Origin: Bordetella petrii
Lineage (GTDB): Bacteria > Pseudomonadota > Gammaproteobacteria > Burkholderiales > Burkholderiaceae_B
Length of the DNA stretch: 64,000 bases
Assembly: GCA_017745595.1 (NCBI GenBank)
Contig: WMBV01000006.1
Coordinates: 124,001-188,000, forward strand
Reading direction: 5' to 3'
In this document: in pieces, positions 16,201 through 26,804 of the stretch
Layout: every line of letters starts with the position of its first letter
How positions within the stretch are numbered: position 1 is the stretch's first letter
Translations under genes and position numbers: made by a program
The notes under the pieces: generated by a model
Databases searched by the model: none
Told to the model about the DNA's origin: nothing
Seen by the model: the letters and a program-made list of their open reading frames with translations, nothing else

Positions 16201-17052
16201 TTACACGCGAACCGCATGCGGCGCCAGGCCTTTGCCGGCGCCGTTGGTGGCGACCGTGGGCTCGTAGCCCAGGGCTTCGGAAATATTGCGGGCGGCCTCG
16301 ACCAGGGCCTGGATCCATTCGTCTTGCAGCCGTTCGGACGGCGCCGAGATCGACAGCCCGGCCACCAGCTTGCCGGTATCGTCGAAAATGCCGGCCGCGA
16401 TACAGCGCACGCCCAGTTCGAGTTCTTCGTTGTCGCGCGCGTAACCGTGGCGCCGCACCAGGGCCAGCTCGCGCTCGAGGCGTTCGAGCTCGGTGAGGCT
16501 GTTGCGGGTATGCCCGGCCAGGCCGGTGCGCATGGCGTAGGCGCGCACCTGGCGGCTGTCGATGGTGGACAGGAACAGCTTGCCGGTAGAGGTAAGGTGC
16601 AGCGGCGCCCGGCCGCCGATGGCGCGCACCACCTGCATGCCCGACCGCTCGCTCCAGGCCCGGTCGATGTAGACGATTTCGTCGCCCTGCTGCACCGACA
16701 GGTTGATGGTCTGGCCGGTGAGCTTGTGCAGCGAGCGCATGGCCGAAATCGCGGCCTCGCGCACGTTCAGCCGGCCCTTGACCAGCGAACCGAGCTCGAG
16801 CAGACGCATGCCCAGCTGATACAGGCCGTTGTCGACCCGTTCGACATAGCGGCCCACAACCAGGTCGTTCAGGATGCGATGTGCCGTGGACGCGTGCAGC
16901 CCGGTGGTGGCGGACAGCTCTTTCAGCGTGACCGGGTCGGAATGAGCGGCCAAGGCATCGAGCAGGCGCATGGCCCGCTCGATGACCTGGATGGCAATAG
17001 GAGAATGAGCCGGGGCATGCTCGCCGTCCGAGCCCGGCACAATAGCTGACAT
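16201..17052 (-). CDS. IclR-family transcriptional regulator
   Basis: A 283-residue protein. About residues 18-80 are the winged helix-turn-helix (IERAMRLLDALAAHSDPVTLKELSATTGLHASTAHRILNDLV), and 95-270 the GAF-like IclR effector domain (TGQTINLSVQQGDEIVYIDRA, APLHLTSTGKLFLS, GVRCIAAGIFDDTGKLVAGLSIS). IclR proteins usually sense aromatic or small organic acids. The start MSAIVPG at 17052 was preferred to a longer Arg/Pro-rich frame. The convergent Bug gene could be a target, but no operator was identified. Confidence 0.88.
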   Translation of the reverse strand: MSAIVPGSDGEHAPAHSPIAIQVIERAMRLLDALAAHSDPVTLKELSATTGLHASTAHRILNDLVVGRYVERVDNGLYQLGMRLLELGSLVKGRLNVREAAISAMRSLHKLTGQTINLSVQQGDEIVYIDRAWSERSGMQVVRAIGGRAPLHLTSTGKLFLSTIDSRQVRAYAMRTGLAGHTRNSLTELERLERELALVRRHGYARDNEELELGVRCIAAGIFDDTGKLVAGLSISAPSERLQDEWIQALVEAARNISEALGYEPTVATNGAGKGLAPHAVRV

Positions 17053-17380
17053 GGTGGAAGTCACGATGATCGATGGACGCCAGGAAGAGGCCGCCCCCGG
17101 CGGACGGCGGATGCCGCGGCGCACCAGGGACGAATTTCCCGTATTGTGAAATCTTGAGGCCGATTTGGCAACCCGGTTCTACCCCAAGGGGGCGAGATTC
17201 GGGCACGGGATTCCTGTAGCTTACGGTGTCGGGCACCTTCGGAGCCCGACACCTGCCCAAGTAAGTCAGGTGTCTGACTCCCGCAGGGTGTCAGACACCG
17301 AAAGAGAATCGGGGGCCTGAATCCTGCCGGCCACGGTGTCAGGCACCTCCGGAGCCTGACACCCCAGCTGGATAGGCGAA
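17053..17380. other. Intergenic region with three repeats, upstream of the IclR gene
   Basis: This 328-bp gap separates two minus-strand genes and contains repeat copies 3-5 in its distal half. The promoter of the IclR gene should lie in 17053-17220, but no clear hexamers were found. No gene was seen. Confidence 0.5.
17225..17363. repeat. BIME-like triple array (copies 3, 4, 5)
   Basis: Copy 3 (17225-17253) has arms GGTGTCGGGCaCC / GGaGCCCGACACC. Copy 4 (17269-17299) is the GGTGTCTGAC type in reverse orientation. Copy 5 (17335-17363) has arms GGTGTCAGGCaCC / GGaGCCTGACACC. Orientation alternates forward-reverse-forward, and base changes in one arm are matched in the other. Confidence 0.9.
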
Positions 17381-18184
17381 TCAGGGAGCCAGCCGGCCGC
17401 CCAGGCGCAGGGCCTCTTGTTGCAGGAAGGCCAGGGCTTGCGCGGCCTGGTCGGGTTCGCCCTTGACGCCCAGTTCGATATGGGGCGCCCCGCCGGCCTC
17501 GCCCACGCTGGGCAGGCTGAAGGCGCGCACGCCGCTCCAGCGTTGCTCGATGGCCCGCATCACGGGGGCCACGCGCGACTCGGGGATGCCGAACACCAGG
17601 AACGAGTGCTCGCTGCGCGCCACCTGATGATGCAGCGCAGCGTAGCGGGTATCGAGGGTCCATTCGAGCATGGGCCAGGCCATGACCGGAAACCCGGGCA
17701 CGAAGGTGTGATCGCGGATGAAGAAACCGGGGATGCGGTTGTAGGGGTTGGGCACGATCTCGCTGCCGGCCGGAAACACGCCCATTTGCAGGCGCTGCTG
17801 GTTCTCGGCGGCCGACATGTCGGCCGTGCCCTGCCCCTTGGCCGCCATTTCGGCCACCCGCAGCGCGATGGCCTGTTCGGCCTCGGGGTGCAGCTGCAGC
17901 GGCACGTCCAGCGCCGCGGCGGCCGCCTGGCGGGTGTGGTCGTCGGGCGTGGCGCCGATGCCGCCGCACACCAGCACGATATCGCCCAACGCGAAGCTAC
18001 GGCGCAAGGCAGCCGCCAGCACCTCGCGGTCATCGGGCAGGGTCTCGGCGCGCGCCAGTTGCAGGCCGCGCGCGCCCAGCAGTTCGACGACCTTGGCAAA
18101 GTGCTTGTCCTGGCGGCGGCCCGACAGGATTTCGTCGCCGACGATGATCAGGCCGATACGGCGGGAAACAGGGGTGGCAGCCAT
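17381..18184 (-). CDS. CinA-like molybdopterin-binding-domain protein
   Basis: A 267-residue protein with a MoCF_biosynth domain at about residues 8-175 (IGLIIVGDEILSGRRQDKHFAKVVELL, IVLVCGGIGATPDDHTRQAAA). This is the N-terminal half of CinA/COG1058; the CinA C-terminal nicotinamide-mononucleotide deamidase domain is missing. Related stand-alone proteins have been linked to ADP-ribose pyrophosphatase or competence-damage functions, but the role here is not certain. It follows the EI24 gene by 41 bp on the same strand, probably in one operon. Confidence 0.8.
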   Translation of the reverse strand: MAATPVSRRIGLIIVGDEILSGRRQDKHFAKVVELLGARGLQLARAETLPDDREVLAAALRRSFALGDIVLVCGGIGATPDDHTRQAAAAALDVPLQLHPEAEQAIALRVAEMAAKGQGTADMSAAENQQRLQMGVFPAGSEIVPNPYNRIPGFFIRDHTFVPGFPVMAWPMLEWTLDTRYAALHHQVARSEHSFLVFGIPESRVAPVMRAIEQRWSGVRAFSLPSVGEAGGAPHIELGVKGEPDQAAQALAFLQQEALRLGGRLAP

Positions 18185-18225
18185 GAGTGTGCGCTTTTGA
18201 GAGTGGATGTGGCGGGACGACGCTT

Positions 18226-19029
18226 TCAGCCTTCGATGACGCGTTCCTGGCGCAGGCGCCGCAGCGCCTCGAGCCCGTAGTGGGCGTATACCAGGCCCGA
18301 ATACACCGGCAGGATGATCCAGGCCGGCGGCAGCAGGTTCAGCAGGGAACAGATCAGGCCGATGATCCAGAAACCGGTATTGTGGCGCTCGAGCAAGATG
18401 CGCCGTTCGGCCGGACTGGCGTGCTCGACGATGGCATCGACGCGCAGCATGCGCGAGAACGCGAAGGCCCACCAGAAAATCGACAGCAGCACCGCCATGG
18501 GCGGAATCAGCCAGAACGGCAAGGTCAGCACCCAGCCCAGCGCGAAGATCACGCTGACCCAGATAGCGTTCCAGACGCTGTAGGCCGTGGCATTGCGGCC
18601 CTGCCGCGACACGCCCAGGTATTCGCGCGCGCCCACGTGGCGCAGCACCAGCGGCATGACGAACACGGCCGCGATGGCCAGCCCCAGGATGCCGGAGACG
18701 GGCAGCAGGATGGCGGCGGCGATGACGGGAATGAAATACAGCTTGATGGAAAACAGGCCGATGCCCACCAGCCAGGCATCGAAGTTGTTGACCACCTGCC
18801 ATTGCGAGGCCTGCACGTTCAGCCAGTCGGTCAGCGGCGTCCAGAACAGCCATAGCAGCAGCAGCGCGCCCAGCAGCGCGATGACGAACGGCAGCAGTAC
18901 CGCCAGCAGCATGTTGGGATGGAACTGCGACACCAGGGCGCGCTTGAACGCCTGGGCGACGCCGGCGGCACCCAGCGCGGCGGCACGGGCGGACGCGGGC
19001 GTCGCGCCATCGGGGCGGGGAGGAATCAT
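18226..19029 (-). CDS. EI24/CysZ-family membrane protein
   Basis: A 267-residue inner-membrane protein with about six hydrophobic helices, for example LLAVLLPFVIALLGALLLLWLFW (about residues 41-63) and IPVIAAAILLPVSGILGLAIAAVFV. It belongs to the EI24 domain family that includes the sulphate permease CysZ. It lacks the sequence detail needed to call CysZ itself, and no cysteine genes are nearby. Upstream partner of the CinA-like gene and divergent from the thioredoxin-like gene (63 bp between starts). Confidence 0.8.
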   Translation of the reverse strand: MIPPRPDGATPASARAAALGAAGVAQAFKRALVSQFHPNMLLAVLLPFVIALLGALLLLWLFWTPLTDWLNVQASQWQVVNNFDAWLVGIGLFSIKLYFIPVIAAAILLPVSGILGLAIAAVFVMPLVLRHVGAREYLGVSRQGRNATAYSVWNAIWVSVIFALGWVLTLPFWLIPPMAVLLSIFWWAFAFSRMLRVDAIVEHASPAERRILLERHNTGFWIIGLICSLLNLLPPAWIILPVYSGLVYAHYGLEALRRLRQERVIEG

Positions 19030-19092
19030 GGGGCAAACCCGTAGAGAGACATGCCGGGTATCATAGTCTCAAACACGCTGCGATTTGATGCC

Positions 19093-19479
19093 ATGCCCTT
19101 GCTCGTTCCCGGACCCGATACCCCCGCGCTGCGCGCCGCCCTGCCCGCCGGCGGCGCCGACACCTGGCTGGTGGCCTGCTTTTGCGCGGCCTGGTGCGAT
19201 ACCTGCGGGCTGTATCGTCCCCGGCTGGCGGCGCTGGCCGAGGCCCAGCCGCAACGGGTGTATGCATGGATAGACATCGAAGACCACCCCGACCTGCTGG
19301 GCGACGAAGACGTCGAGAATTTCCCGACGCTGCTGGTGCAGATAGGGCCGCGCGTGGTGTTCTACGGCCCGATGCTGCCGCACATCGGCCACCTTGAGCG
19401 GCTGCTCGACAGCCTGGGGCCCGACAGCCCGCCGGTCGCCACCGGCCTGCCCGACCTGCCCGCGCTGCTGGCGCGATAG
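19093..19479 (+). CDS. Thioredoxin-fold protein with WCDTC motif
   Basis: A 128-residue cytoplasmic protein with thioredoxin-like core: WLVACFCAAWCDTCGLYRPRLAALAE places the redox pair C-D-T-C after the first long strand, and VENFPTLLVQIG supplies the cis-Pro loop. WCDTC differs from the WCGPC of thioredoxin, which suggests a different redox potential or partner. ATG 19093 is preferred; an upstream ATG at 19051 would overlap the divergent promoter. It is convergent with rhlE. Confidence 0.8.
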   Translation: MPLLVPGPDTPALRAALPAGGADTWLVACFCAAWCDTCGLYRPRLAALAEAQPQRVYAWIDIEDHPDLLGDEDVENFPTLLVQIGPRVVFYGPMLPHIGHLERLLDSLGPDSPPVATGLPDLPALLAR

Positions 19480-19488
19480 CCGGCCCGG

Positions 19489-20916
<1,428 letters not shown>

Positions 20917-21018
20917 CAGGATGGGCAGATGCCGGGGCAGTGAAAAAGAACAAAACGAGTATGCTGCCAAGCCCGGATTGCTGTGGATAACTTTATTTTA
21001 GCGCAGCCGGCCGGCCGC

Positions 21019-21354
21019 TTAGCCGGCCAGCCAGCGCAGGGCCCACAAGACCGCCATGCCCACCACGATGACCAGCACCGCGCTGCGGGTGCGCAGGAAC
21101 ACCACCACCGCCACCGTGGCGGCGATCAGGCGGTAGTCGAACGCCGGGCCGGCGCCGGCTTTCCAGGGCAGCAGGTCGGGCACGATGATGGCCGTCAGGG
21201 CCGCGGCCGGGGCGTAGCGCAGCGCGCGGCGCACCCCGTCGGGCAGCGGCACGTAGTCGCCGAACACCATGAAGCCGGCGCGGGTCAGCACGCTGCACAG
21301 CGCCAGCAGCAGGATGGCGGAATAAACGTAGATTTCCGAGGGCCAGAAGGTCAT
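21019..21354 (-). CDS. azlD: AzlD-family branched-chain amino acid exporter subunit
   Basis: A 111-residue membrane protein with about four helices (IYVYSAILLLALCSVLTRAGF, LRYAPAAALTAIIVPDLL). It is the small partner of AzlC in branched-chain amino acid efflux. Its ATG overlaps the azlC stop (ATGA), indicating coupled translation and complex formation. ilvE lies divergently upstream, which fits a branched-chain amino acid theme. Confidence 0.87.
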   Translation of the reverse strand: MTFWPSEIYVYSAILLLALCSVLTRAGFMVFGDYVPLPDGVRRALRYAPAAALTAIIVPDLLPWKAGAGPAFDYRLIAATVAVVVFLRTRSAVLVIVVGMAVLWALRWLAG

Positions 21355-22097
21355 GGGCGCCCCGCCTTATGGAAATACCGTTCGGCGCCGATGCCGGCCA
21401 GGATGCCGGCGATGACGGCGGCGGCCAGGCCCAGCCGCAGGGGCAGCAGTTGGCCCACCCAGGCGGTCAGCCCGGCGGCCAGCATGGAAATCAGCATGGG
21501 CCTGGAATTGGCCAGCGGCACCGTGATGGCCAGCAGCGCCAGCACCGCCGCGAAATCGAGCGACCAGGCCGCGGGCACCAGCGTGCCCAGGTAGATGCCG
21601 GCAATCGAAGCCGTCTGCCACACCACCCAGCCCGGCGCGATGGTGCCCAGGAAGTACCACAGCTGCTCGCGCGTGCCCCGCTCGGCGGCGTCGCCGAACC
21701 GCGGCATGAACAGCACGAAGCCCATGTCGGTGGTGAAATAGCCCAGGCCCAGGCGGCGCGGCCAGGACAAATGGCGAAAGTACGGATGCAGCGCGGCGCC
21801 GAAAATGATGAAGCGCAGGTTGACCACGCAGCCGGCCATGAACACCAGCCACAGCGGCGCGCCACTGGCAATGAGAGGCAGCGAGGTCAGCTGGGCCGAC
21901 CCGGCATACAGCAGCAGGGTCATGGCCAGCGCCATGGATTCGGTCAGGCCCGACTTGACCATGGCCACGCCGGTGACCAGGCCCCAGGTGCCGGTGGCGA
22001 TCAGGGCCGGCACGATGGCATGCACGCCCTGCCGAAACGCCGCGATGCGTTCCTGGCGCACCTGCCGCGGGTCTTCGGACAAGACGTCAGCGGGCAC
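21351..22097 (-). CDS. azlC: AzlC-family branched-chain amino acid exporter
   Basis: A 248-residue inner-membrane protein with the AzlC signature: GTWGLVTGVAMVKSGLTESMALAMTLLLYAGSAQL near residues 38-72 and FIIFGAALHPYFRHLSWPRRLGLGYFTTDMGF. It exports branched-chain amino acids together with AzlD. The start is taken as GTG 22097; no ATG gives a better N-terminus. It is divergent from ilvE with 183 bp between. Confidence 0.88.
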   Translation of the reverse strand: MPADVLSEDPRQVRQERIAAFRQGVHAIVPALIATGTWGLVTGVAMVKSGLTESMALAMTLLLYAGSAQLTSLPLIASGAPLWLVFMAGCVVNLRFIIFGAALHPYFRHLSWPRRLGLGYFTTDMGFVLFMPRFGDAAERGTREQLWYFLGTIAPGWVVWQTASIAGIYLGTLVPAAWSLDFAAVLALLAITVPLANSRPMLISMLAAGLTAWVGQLLPLRLGLAAAVIAGILAGIGAERYFHKAGRP

Positions 22098-22280
22098 CGG
22101 GGGCCCCCTGGCAAATGGAACTGGACGGCATGGAGTTCATCAAAGAAGGCACATACACGCACGCCAGTTCGACCGGCGCGGCGCCATCGCCGGGCACGGC
22201 CCTGGCGTTGGCGCTGAAAGAGCGGCATTGTACCCTTGCTGCTTGATACAATAGGCGCCTCTTTCAAGGGGGAAAACATC

Positions 22281-23201
22281 ATGTCGATGGCGGACCGCGA
22301 CGGCTATATCTGGTACGACGGCAAGCTGGTGCCGTGGCGCGAGGCCACCACGCATGTCCTGACCCATTCCCTGCACTACGGCCTGTCGGTTTTCGAAGGC
22401 GTGCGCGCCTACAAAACCGCCGCCGGCACGGCTCTTTTCCGCCTGCAAGACCACACCCGGCGGCTGTGCAATTCGGCGCACATCTACCAGATACCCGTGC
22501 CCTTCGACCCCGACACCCTCAACGCCGCGCAGTGCGAAGTGGTGCGGGCCAACCAGCTCGAATCGTGCTACCTGCGCCCGCTGGTGTTCTACGGGTCCGA
22601 AAAAATGGGCGTCTCGCCCAAGGGCGCCAAGGTGCACGTGGCCATCGCCGCCTGGCCCTGGGGCGCCTACCTGGGCGAAGAAGCGCTGGCGCAGGGCATC
22701 CGCGTGAAGGTGTCGTCGTTTGCCCGCCAGCACGTCAACGTCACCATGCCGCGCGCCAAGGTGGCCACGACCTACGCCAATTCCATCATTGCCAACGCCG
22801 AGGCCCTGCAAGACGGCTACGACGAGGCCCTGCTGCTCGACACCGAGGGCTTCGTGGCCGAAGGCGCGGGCGAAAACGTCTTCATCGTCAAAGACGGGGT
22901 GCTGTACGAACCCGAAATCGCGTCGGCCCTGACCGGCATCACGCGCTCGACCGTGCACGCGCTGGCGGCCGACCTGGGCATCCCCCTGGTCACCCGGCGC
23001 CTGACGCGCGACGACATTTATATCGCCGACGAAGCTTTCTTCACCGGCACGGCGGCCGAAGTCACGCCCATCCGCGAAGTCGACAACCGCAAGATCGGCG
23101 CCGGGCGCCGCGGACCGGTCACCGAAAAACTGCAAACGGCGTTCTTCGACCTGGTCAACGGGCGCAATACCAAGTATGCACACTGGCTCACCCCGGTCTG
23201 A
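22281..23201 (+). CDS. ilvE: Branched-chain amino acid aminotransferase
   Basis: A 306-residue class IV PLP aminotransferase that makes or degrades Leu, Ile and Val with 2-oxoglutarate. The N-terminal YIWYDGKLVPWREATTHVLTHSLHYGLSVFEGVRAY is characteristic. The PLP lysine is in PRAKVATTYANSIIANAEAL (about residue 160), and GEGAGENVFIV-type and GTAAEVTPIREVD motifs follow. A strong AAGGGGG ribosome site fixes the ATG at 22281. Three small genes follow closely on the same strand. Confidence 0.95.
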   Translation: MSMADRDGYIWYDGKLVPWREATTHVLTHSLHYGLSVFEGVRAYKTAAGTALFRLQDHTRRLCNSAHIYQIPVPFDPDTLNAAQCEVVRANQLESCYLRPLVFYGSEKMGVSPKGAKVHVAIAAWPWGAYLGEEALAQGIRVKVSSFARQHVNVTMPRAKVATTYANSIIANAEALQDGYDEALLLDTEGFVAEGAGENVFIVKDGVLYEPEIASALTGITRSTVHALAADLGIPLVTRRLTRDDIYIADEAFFTGTAAEVTPIREVDNRKIGAGRRGPVTEKLQTAFFDLVNGRNTKYAHWLTPV

Positions 23202-23241
23202 CCGCCGTATTCTTTCACCTACGCTTTTTCCAGGAACCCCC

Positions 23242-23454
23242 ATGACCGCCGCCGCCCCCGCCGCCGCGCCCACGCACGAAACCATCGAAGTCGGCGCCGA
23301 AGACCTGCCCGTGTACTGCCCGGGCCCCAAGGCGCCCCTCTGGAGCATGCACCCCCGCGTGTTCCTCGACGTCACCCGCACCGGGTCGGCGCGCTGCGCC
23401 TATTGCGGCGCCGAATACCGCCTGAAGCCCGGCACCGTCGTCCACGGCCATTGA
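23242..23454 (+). CDS. Zinc-finger CHCC-domain protein
   Basis: A 70-residue protein. After an Ala/Pro-rich start it has YCPGPKAPLWSMHPRVFLDV and ARCAYCGAEYRLKPG, the C-H-C-C zinc site found in proteins resembling the NDUFS6 accessory subunit of complex I. Lies 40 bp after ilvE and 3 bp before the next gene, an arrangement I associate with Bordetella relatives. The role is unknown. Confidence 0.85.
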   Translation: MTAAAPAAAPTHETIEVGAEDLPVYCPGPKAPLWSMHPRVFLDVTRTGSARCAYCGAEYRLKPGTVVHGH

Positions 23455-23457
23455 TCC

Positions 23458-23880
23458 ATGTTCGCCACGCCTGAAGAAGCCGAACAAGCGTTCTACGAAG
23501 CGCTCGAACAAGCCGACACCGACCGCCTGATGCAGATCTGGGCCGACGACGAAGAAATCGTCTGCATCCACCCGGGCGGGCTGCGCGTGATCGGCCATAC
23601 GGCCGTCCAGGAATCGTGGCAGCAAACCTTGGCGGCCGGGCCGCTGCACATCCGGCCGGTGCGGCCGCTGATCATGCAAAGCATGATGTGCTCGGTGCAC
23701 ACCCTGGTCGAACAGGTGGCCGTGCGCGCGCGCGGCGGCACCCAGTACGCCCACTGCTACGCCACCAACATCTATCACAAGGGGCCCACGGGATGGCGCA
23801 TGGTCTTGCACCATGCATCGCCGGCGCCCGCCGACGCCGGGGTACTCGACTTGCACGACGTCCCCGACCGGCTGCACTGA
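23458..23880 (+). CDS. NTF2/SnoaL-like protein
   Basis: A 140-residue single-domain protein with the alpha+beta cone pattern of the SnoaL/NTF2 superfamily: FYEALEQADTDRLMQIWADDEEIVCIHPGGLRVIGHTAVQESW, then GGTQYAHCYATNIYHKGPTGWRMVLHHASP. Such domains either act as small hydrolase/isomerases or as binding modules. The stop is followed five bases later by the hydrolase start, so the two are co-translated. Confidence 0.8.
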   Translation: MFATPEEAEQAFYEALEQADTDRLMQIWADDEEIVCIHPGGLRVIGHTAVQESWQQTLAAGPLHIRPVRPLIMQSMMCSVHTLVEQVAVRARGGTQYAHCYATNIYHKGPTGWRMVLHHASPAPADAGVLDLHDVPDRLH

Positions 23881-23885
23881 CCCGG

Positions 23886-24995
23886 GTGGATCGCTTGGCC
23901 ATCGCCCGACTCGATACCTCGCCCTGTCCCGTTCCCGCCTGGCTGCCCGATCGCCATAGCCAGACGATCTATGCCGCCTTCGTGGCCCAGCACCATCACA
24001 TTGCGTTCGTGCGCCAGCGCGTCGACACGCCCGATACCGATTTCATCGACATCGACTGGACCGGACCCGGGCTGTTCCCGCACAAAAGCGCCGACGGCCA
24101 CCCCATCGACCACACCACGCCGGTGGTGGCAGGCAAGACCGCGGCCGCGCGCTGGATCACCGATGCCGACTGGCTATCGCTGCCGCAAACGCCCGACACG
24201 CCCGCCCTGCTGCTGCTGCACGGGCTGGAAGGCGGCAGCACCAGCCGCTATGCGCAGTCCATCGCGCACCATTTCCGCGCGCGCGGCTGGATCGTGGCGG
24301 TGGCCCATTTCCGGGGCTGTTCGGGCGCGCCCAACCGCCTGGCCCGCGCCTACTATTCGGGCGATTCCACCGAAGTGGGGTTCATGCTCGACACCGTGCG
24401 CGCCCGCATTCCGCATGCGCGCTGGCACGCGGTGGGCGTGTCGCTGGGCGGCAACGCGCTGCTGAAGTTCCTGGGCGAACAAGGCGAACAGGCCTCGTGG
24501 CTGGCGGCGTGCGCGGGCGTGTCGGTGCCGCTCGACCTGGTGGCCGGCGGCAACACCCTGTCGCGCGGCTTCTTCAACCGCCGGTTCTACAGCGCGCATT
24601 TCCTGAAAACCATGAAGCACAAAGTGCTGGAAAAAGCGCGCCGCTTTCCGGGTTCGATCGACGTCATGCGCATCGCGCATGCGCGCGACCTGCGCGACTT
24701 CGACGACGCCTACACGGCCCCCATGCATGGTTTTCGCAATGCGCTCGATTACTGGACGCGCGCGTCCAGCAAGCCCTGGCTGGCCAGCATCGCCGTCCCT
24801 ACCCTGGTGCTGAACGCGCGCAACGATCCGTTCCTGCCCGCCAGCGCGCTGCCCGTGCCGCGCGACTGCTCGAGCCACGTACTGCTGCACCAGCCGGCCG
24901 AAGGCGGCCATGCCGGCTTTCCCACCGGACCCTTCCCGGCCCACCTGGGCTGGCTGCCGCAGCGGCTGGGACGGTTTTTCGAAACGGGGCGGTAG
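23886..24995 (+). CDS. Alpha/beta hydrolase, YheT/COG0429 family
   Basis: A 369-residue alpha/beta hydrolase. The nucleophile elbow is GVSLGGNALLKFLGE (Ser in G-x-S-x-G), ahead of it is LLLLHGLEGGSTSRY and HFRGCSG, and the acid/His are expected in VLNARNDPFLP and EGGHAGFP. YheT-type proteins are predicted esterases of unclear substrate. GTG 23886 is the most likely start (five bases after the previous stop); TTG 23895 is an alternative. Convergent with the BepA-like gene, across repeats. Confidence 0.86.
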   Translation: MDRLAIARLDTSPCPVPAWLPDRHSQTIYAAFVAQHHHIAFVRQRVDTPDTDFIDIDWTGPGLFPHKSADGHPIDHTTPVVAGKTAAARWITDADWLSLPQTPDTPALLLLHGLEGGSTSRYAQSIAHHFRARGWIVAVAHFRGCSGAPNRLARAYYSGDSTEVGFMLDTVRARIPHARWHAVGVSLGGNALLKFLGEQGEQASWLAACAGVSVPLDLVAGGNTLSRGFFNRRFYSAHFLKTMKHKVLEKARRFPGSIDVMRIAHARDLRDFDDAYTAPMHGFRNALDYWTRASSKPWLASIAVPTLVLNARNDPFLPASALPVPRDCSSHVLLHQPAEGGHAGFPTGPFPAHLGWLPQRLGRFFETGR

Positions 24996-24998
24996 AGG

Positions 24999-25057
24999 CC
25001 CCCCCCCCCGAAGCGCTGCGCGCGCCCACCTCGCGGCTGGCAGGCCGGCGGAGCCGG
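24999..25057. repeat. Second repeat family, inverted copy, with an 11-C tract
   Basis: An 11-base C-run (24999-25009) leads into GAAGCGCTGCGCGC, and the element ends GGCGGAGCCGG. These two ends are the reverse complement of the ends of the 16149-16192 element; the middle differs. Both copies sit directly beside BIME-like repeats in convergent intergenic gaps. Confidence 0.65.
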
Positions 25058-25071
25058 ATTGTCGCTTGCCA

Positions 25072-25166
25072 GGTGTCTGACTCCCGCAAGGGTGTCAGAC
25101 ACCGCTGCGGGCTGGGACTGTTTCTCTGTTCTTCGGTGTCTGACACCCTTGCGGGAGTCAGACACC
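25072..25166. repeat. BIME-like inverted pair (copies 6 and 7)
   Basis: Copy 6 (25072-25103, reverse) and copy 7 (25135-25166, forward) are exact inverses of each other, 31 bp apart. Each has the GGTGTCTGAC / GTCAGACACC arms and an AAG or CTT-containing loop. Between the convergent YheT and BepA-like genes. Confidence 0.92.
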
Positions 25167-25220
25167 TGGCGCCATACCTGGCGCCCGCGGACCTGGCCGG
25201 CCCATGCGGACGGCGCCGGC

Positions 25221-26738
25221 TCAGCCCTTGAAGCGTTCCAGCAGGTCGCGTTCGGCGGCGAGCTTGTCTTTGACTTCGCGGATTTGCACATCGATCTGCG
25301 ACTGTTCGTAGAAGTCTTGGGACAGGTTGCGAGCCTGTTGCAGCTGCGATTCGGCGGCGGCGTAGGCGCCGGTCAGTACGTAATAGCGCGCCATGTCGCG
25401 GCGCGCCTGCACCGGCTGGCCGTTGCGGTCTTCGCTTTGCGCCAGCATCTGGTACAGGCCGGGTTCGTCGTCGCCCCACTGCTTGATGCGTTCGCGCAAG
25501 TACGCCTGCGCATCGACGTGTCGGCCGGCGCCTTGCAGGGCCTGGGCATAGGCAATGCCCAGCGCGCGCTGCTGGGGCCAGCGCTTGATGGCCGCCGACG
25601 CCAGTTCCAGCGCCTGGGCGGAATCTTTGCGGGCGGCCGCCAGGTCGACACCCAGCCGCGCCAGTTGCGGGCTGCTGTGCCCGGCACTGGCCTGGTCGAG
25701 GTAGCGCTGGGCCTCGTCGAGGCTGTTGCGCTGGAACGCCTGCAGCGCCAGGCCGTAATAGGCCGCCGACTGGCGCACGCCGGTCAGGGCGCGCGCGTCG
25801 TCTTGCAGCTGCTGGCCGGCCGTACGCAGGCTGACCGCATCGCGCCCCTGGATGACGCGCATCTTGGCGCGCAGGTACCAGAAATCGTCGCTGTCGACGT
25901 GCCGTTCGGCCGGCAGGCTGCGGCTGCGGTTCTGGATGTCGGACATCCGCTCGATGGACAGCGGGTGAGTGCTGGCCCACGCGCCGCCGCCCATGCCCTC
26001 GTTCAGGCGCGAAGCGTTCATCAGGCGCGAGAACATGCGCACCATGCCGCCGGGGTCGTAGCCGGCCTTGGTCAGCATCTGGAACCCGGCGCGGTCGGCC
26101 TCGCGTTCGGCATCGCGCGAAAACCCCAGCTGCCGGTTGATGGCGGCGGCCTGGCCGAACGCCGCCACACCCATGGCCAGATTGCCGCCCCCGCCGGCCA
26201 GCGCCGCCAGCAGGGCGGCCGCCATGCTGGCCATCATGACCACGCTGTTCTGGTTCTGCTGGGTCATGCCCCGGGCTATGTGGCGCTGTACGACGTGGCC
26301 GATTTCGTGCGCCAGCACCGAGGCCAGCTCGGATTCGCTGGTAGACGAGACGATCAGGCCGCTGTTGACGCCAATGAAGCCGCCGGGCATGGCAAAGGCG
26401 TTGATTTCGGGATCGCGCACGCCGAACATCTCGACCTCGGGCGCCGTGCCGGGCGCATAGGCGGCCAGCTTGCGCCCCATGGTGGTGAGGTACTGCGAGA
26501 GCTCGGGATCGTTGATATAGGTGGGGTCGCGCCGACCCTGGGCCATGATGGCCTCGCCCAATTGGCGCTCGAGCGCCGGCGGCAGGTCGGCCGACGAGGC
26601 GGCGCCCATCGAGGGCAGGCCCACCGGCTGGGCCAGGGCCGGCGCGGCGGGCAGCGCCAGGGCCAGGCCCAGCACGCCGGCCAGCCCGCGCCTGAGCAAA
26701 GGAATGGGATACCTGAATATCGTATGCCTGCGGTTCAT
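25221..26738 (-). CDS. bepA: Periplasmic M48 metalloprotease with TPR repeats (BepA-like)
   Basis: A 505-residue exported protein. The signal peptide ends near APALAQP (residue 37). The peptidase domain has the zinc motif [10 protein letters not shown] (about residue 145) and the third ligand in [10 protein letters not shown]. From about residue 310 to the end are TPR-type helical repeats. BepA family proteins degrade stalled outer-membrane proteins and help LptD assembly. The repeats and HEIGH box make the assignment firm; the exact substrate is inferred from E. coli. Confidence 0.9.
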   Translation of the reverse strand: MNRRHTIFRYPIPLLRRGLAGVLGLALALPAAPALAQPVGLPSMGAASSADLPPALERQLGEAIMAQGRRDPTYINDPELSQYLTTMGRKLAAYAPGTAPEVEMFGVRDPEINAFAMPGGFIGVNSGLIVSSTSESELASVLAHEIGHVVQRHIARGMTQQNQNSVVMMASMAAALLAALAGGGGNLAMGVAAFGQAAAINRQLGFSRDAEREADRAGFQMLTKAGYDPGGMVRMFSRLMNASRLNEGMGGGAWASTHPLSIERMSDIQNRSRSLPAERHVDSDDFWYLRAKMRVIQGRDAVSLRTAGQQLQDDARALTGVRQSAAYYGLALQAFQRNSLDEAQRYLDQASAGHSSPQLARLGVDLAAARKDSAQALELASAAIKRWPQQRALGIAYAQALQGAGRHVDAQAYLRERIKQWGDDEPGLYQMLAQSEDRNGQPVQARRDMARYYVLTGAYAAAESQLQQARNLSQDFYEQSQIDVQIREVKDKLAAERDLLERFKG

Positions 26739-26804
26739 GGCACTATGATAGCGACCGCCGCAAAAAGTTTGGCAGTCCCGTCAATTTTTATACCCGAGGT
26801 CTTC

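Noticed and set aside
17381-18184. Full-length CinA
   Set aside because: Only the N-terminal molybdopterin-binding-like domain is present; the deamidase domain is absent and the gene ends cleanly.
24999-25009. 11-C tract as a phase-variation switch
   Set aside because: It lies between the 3' ends of two convergent genes, so slippage would not change a promoter spacing or a reading frame.
25059-26804. Long in-frame extension upstream of galU
   Set aside because: It runs antisense through the BepA-like protease; galU has a conserved start with a ribosome site at 26805.
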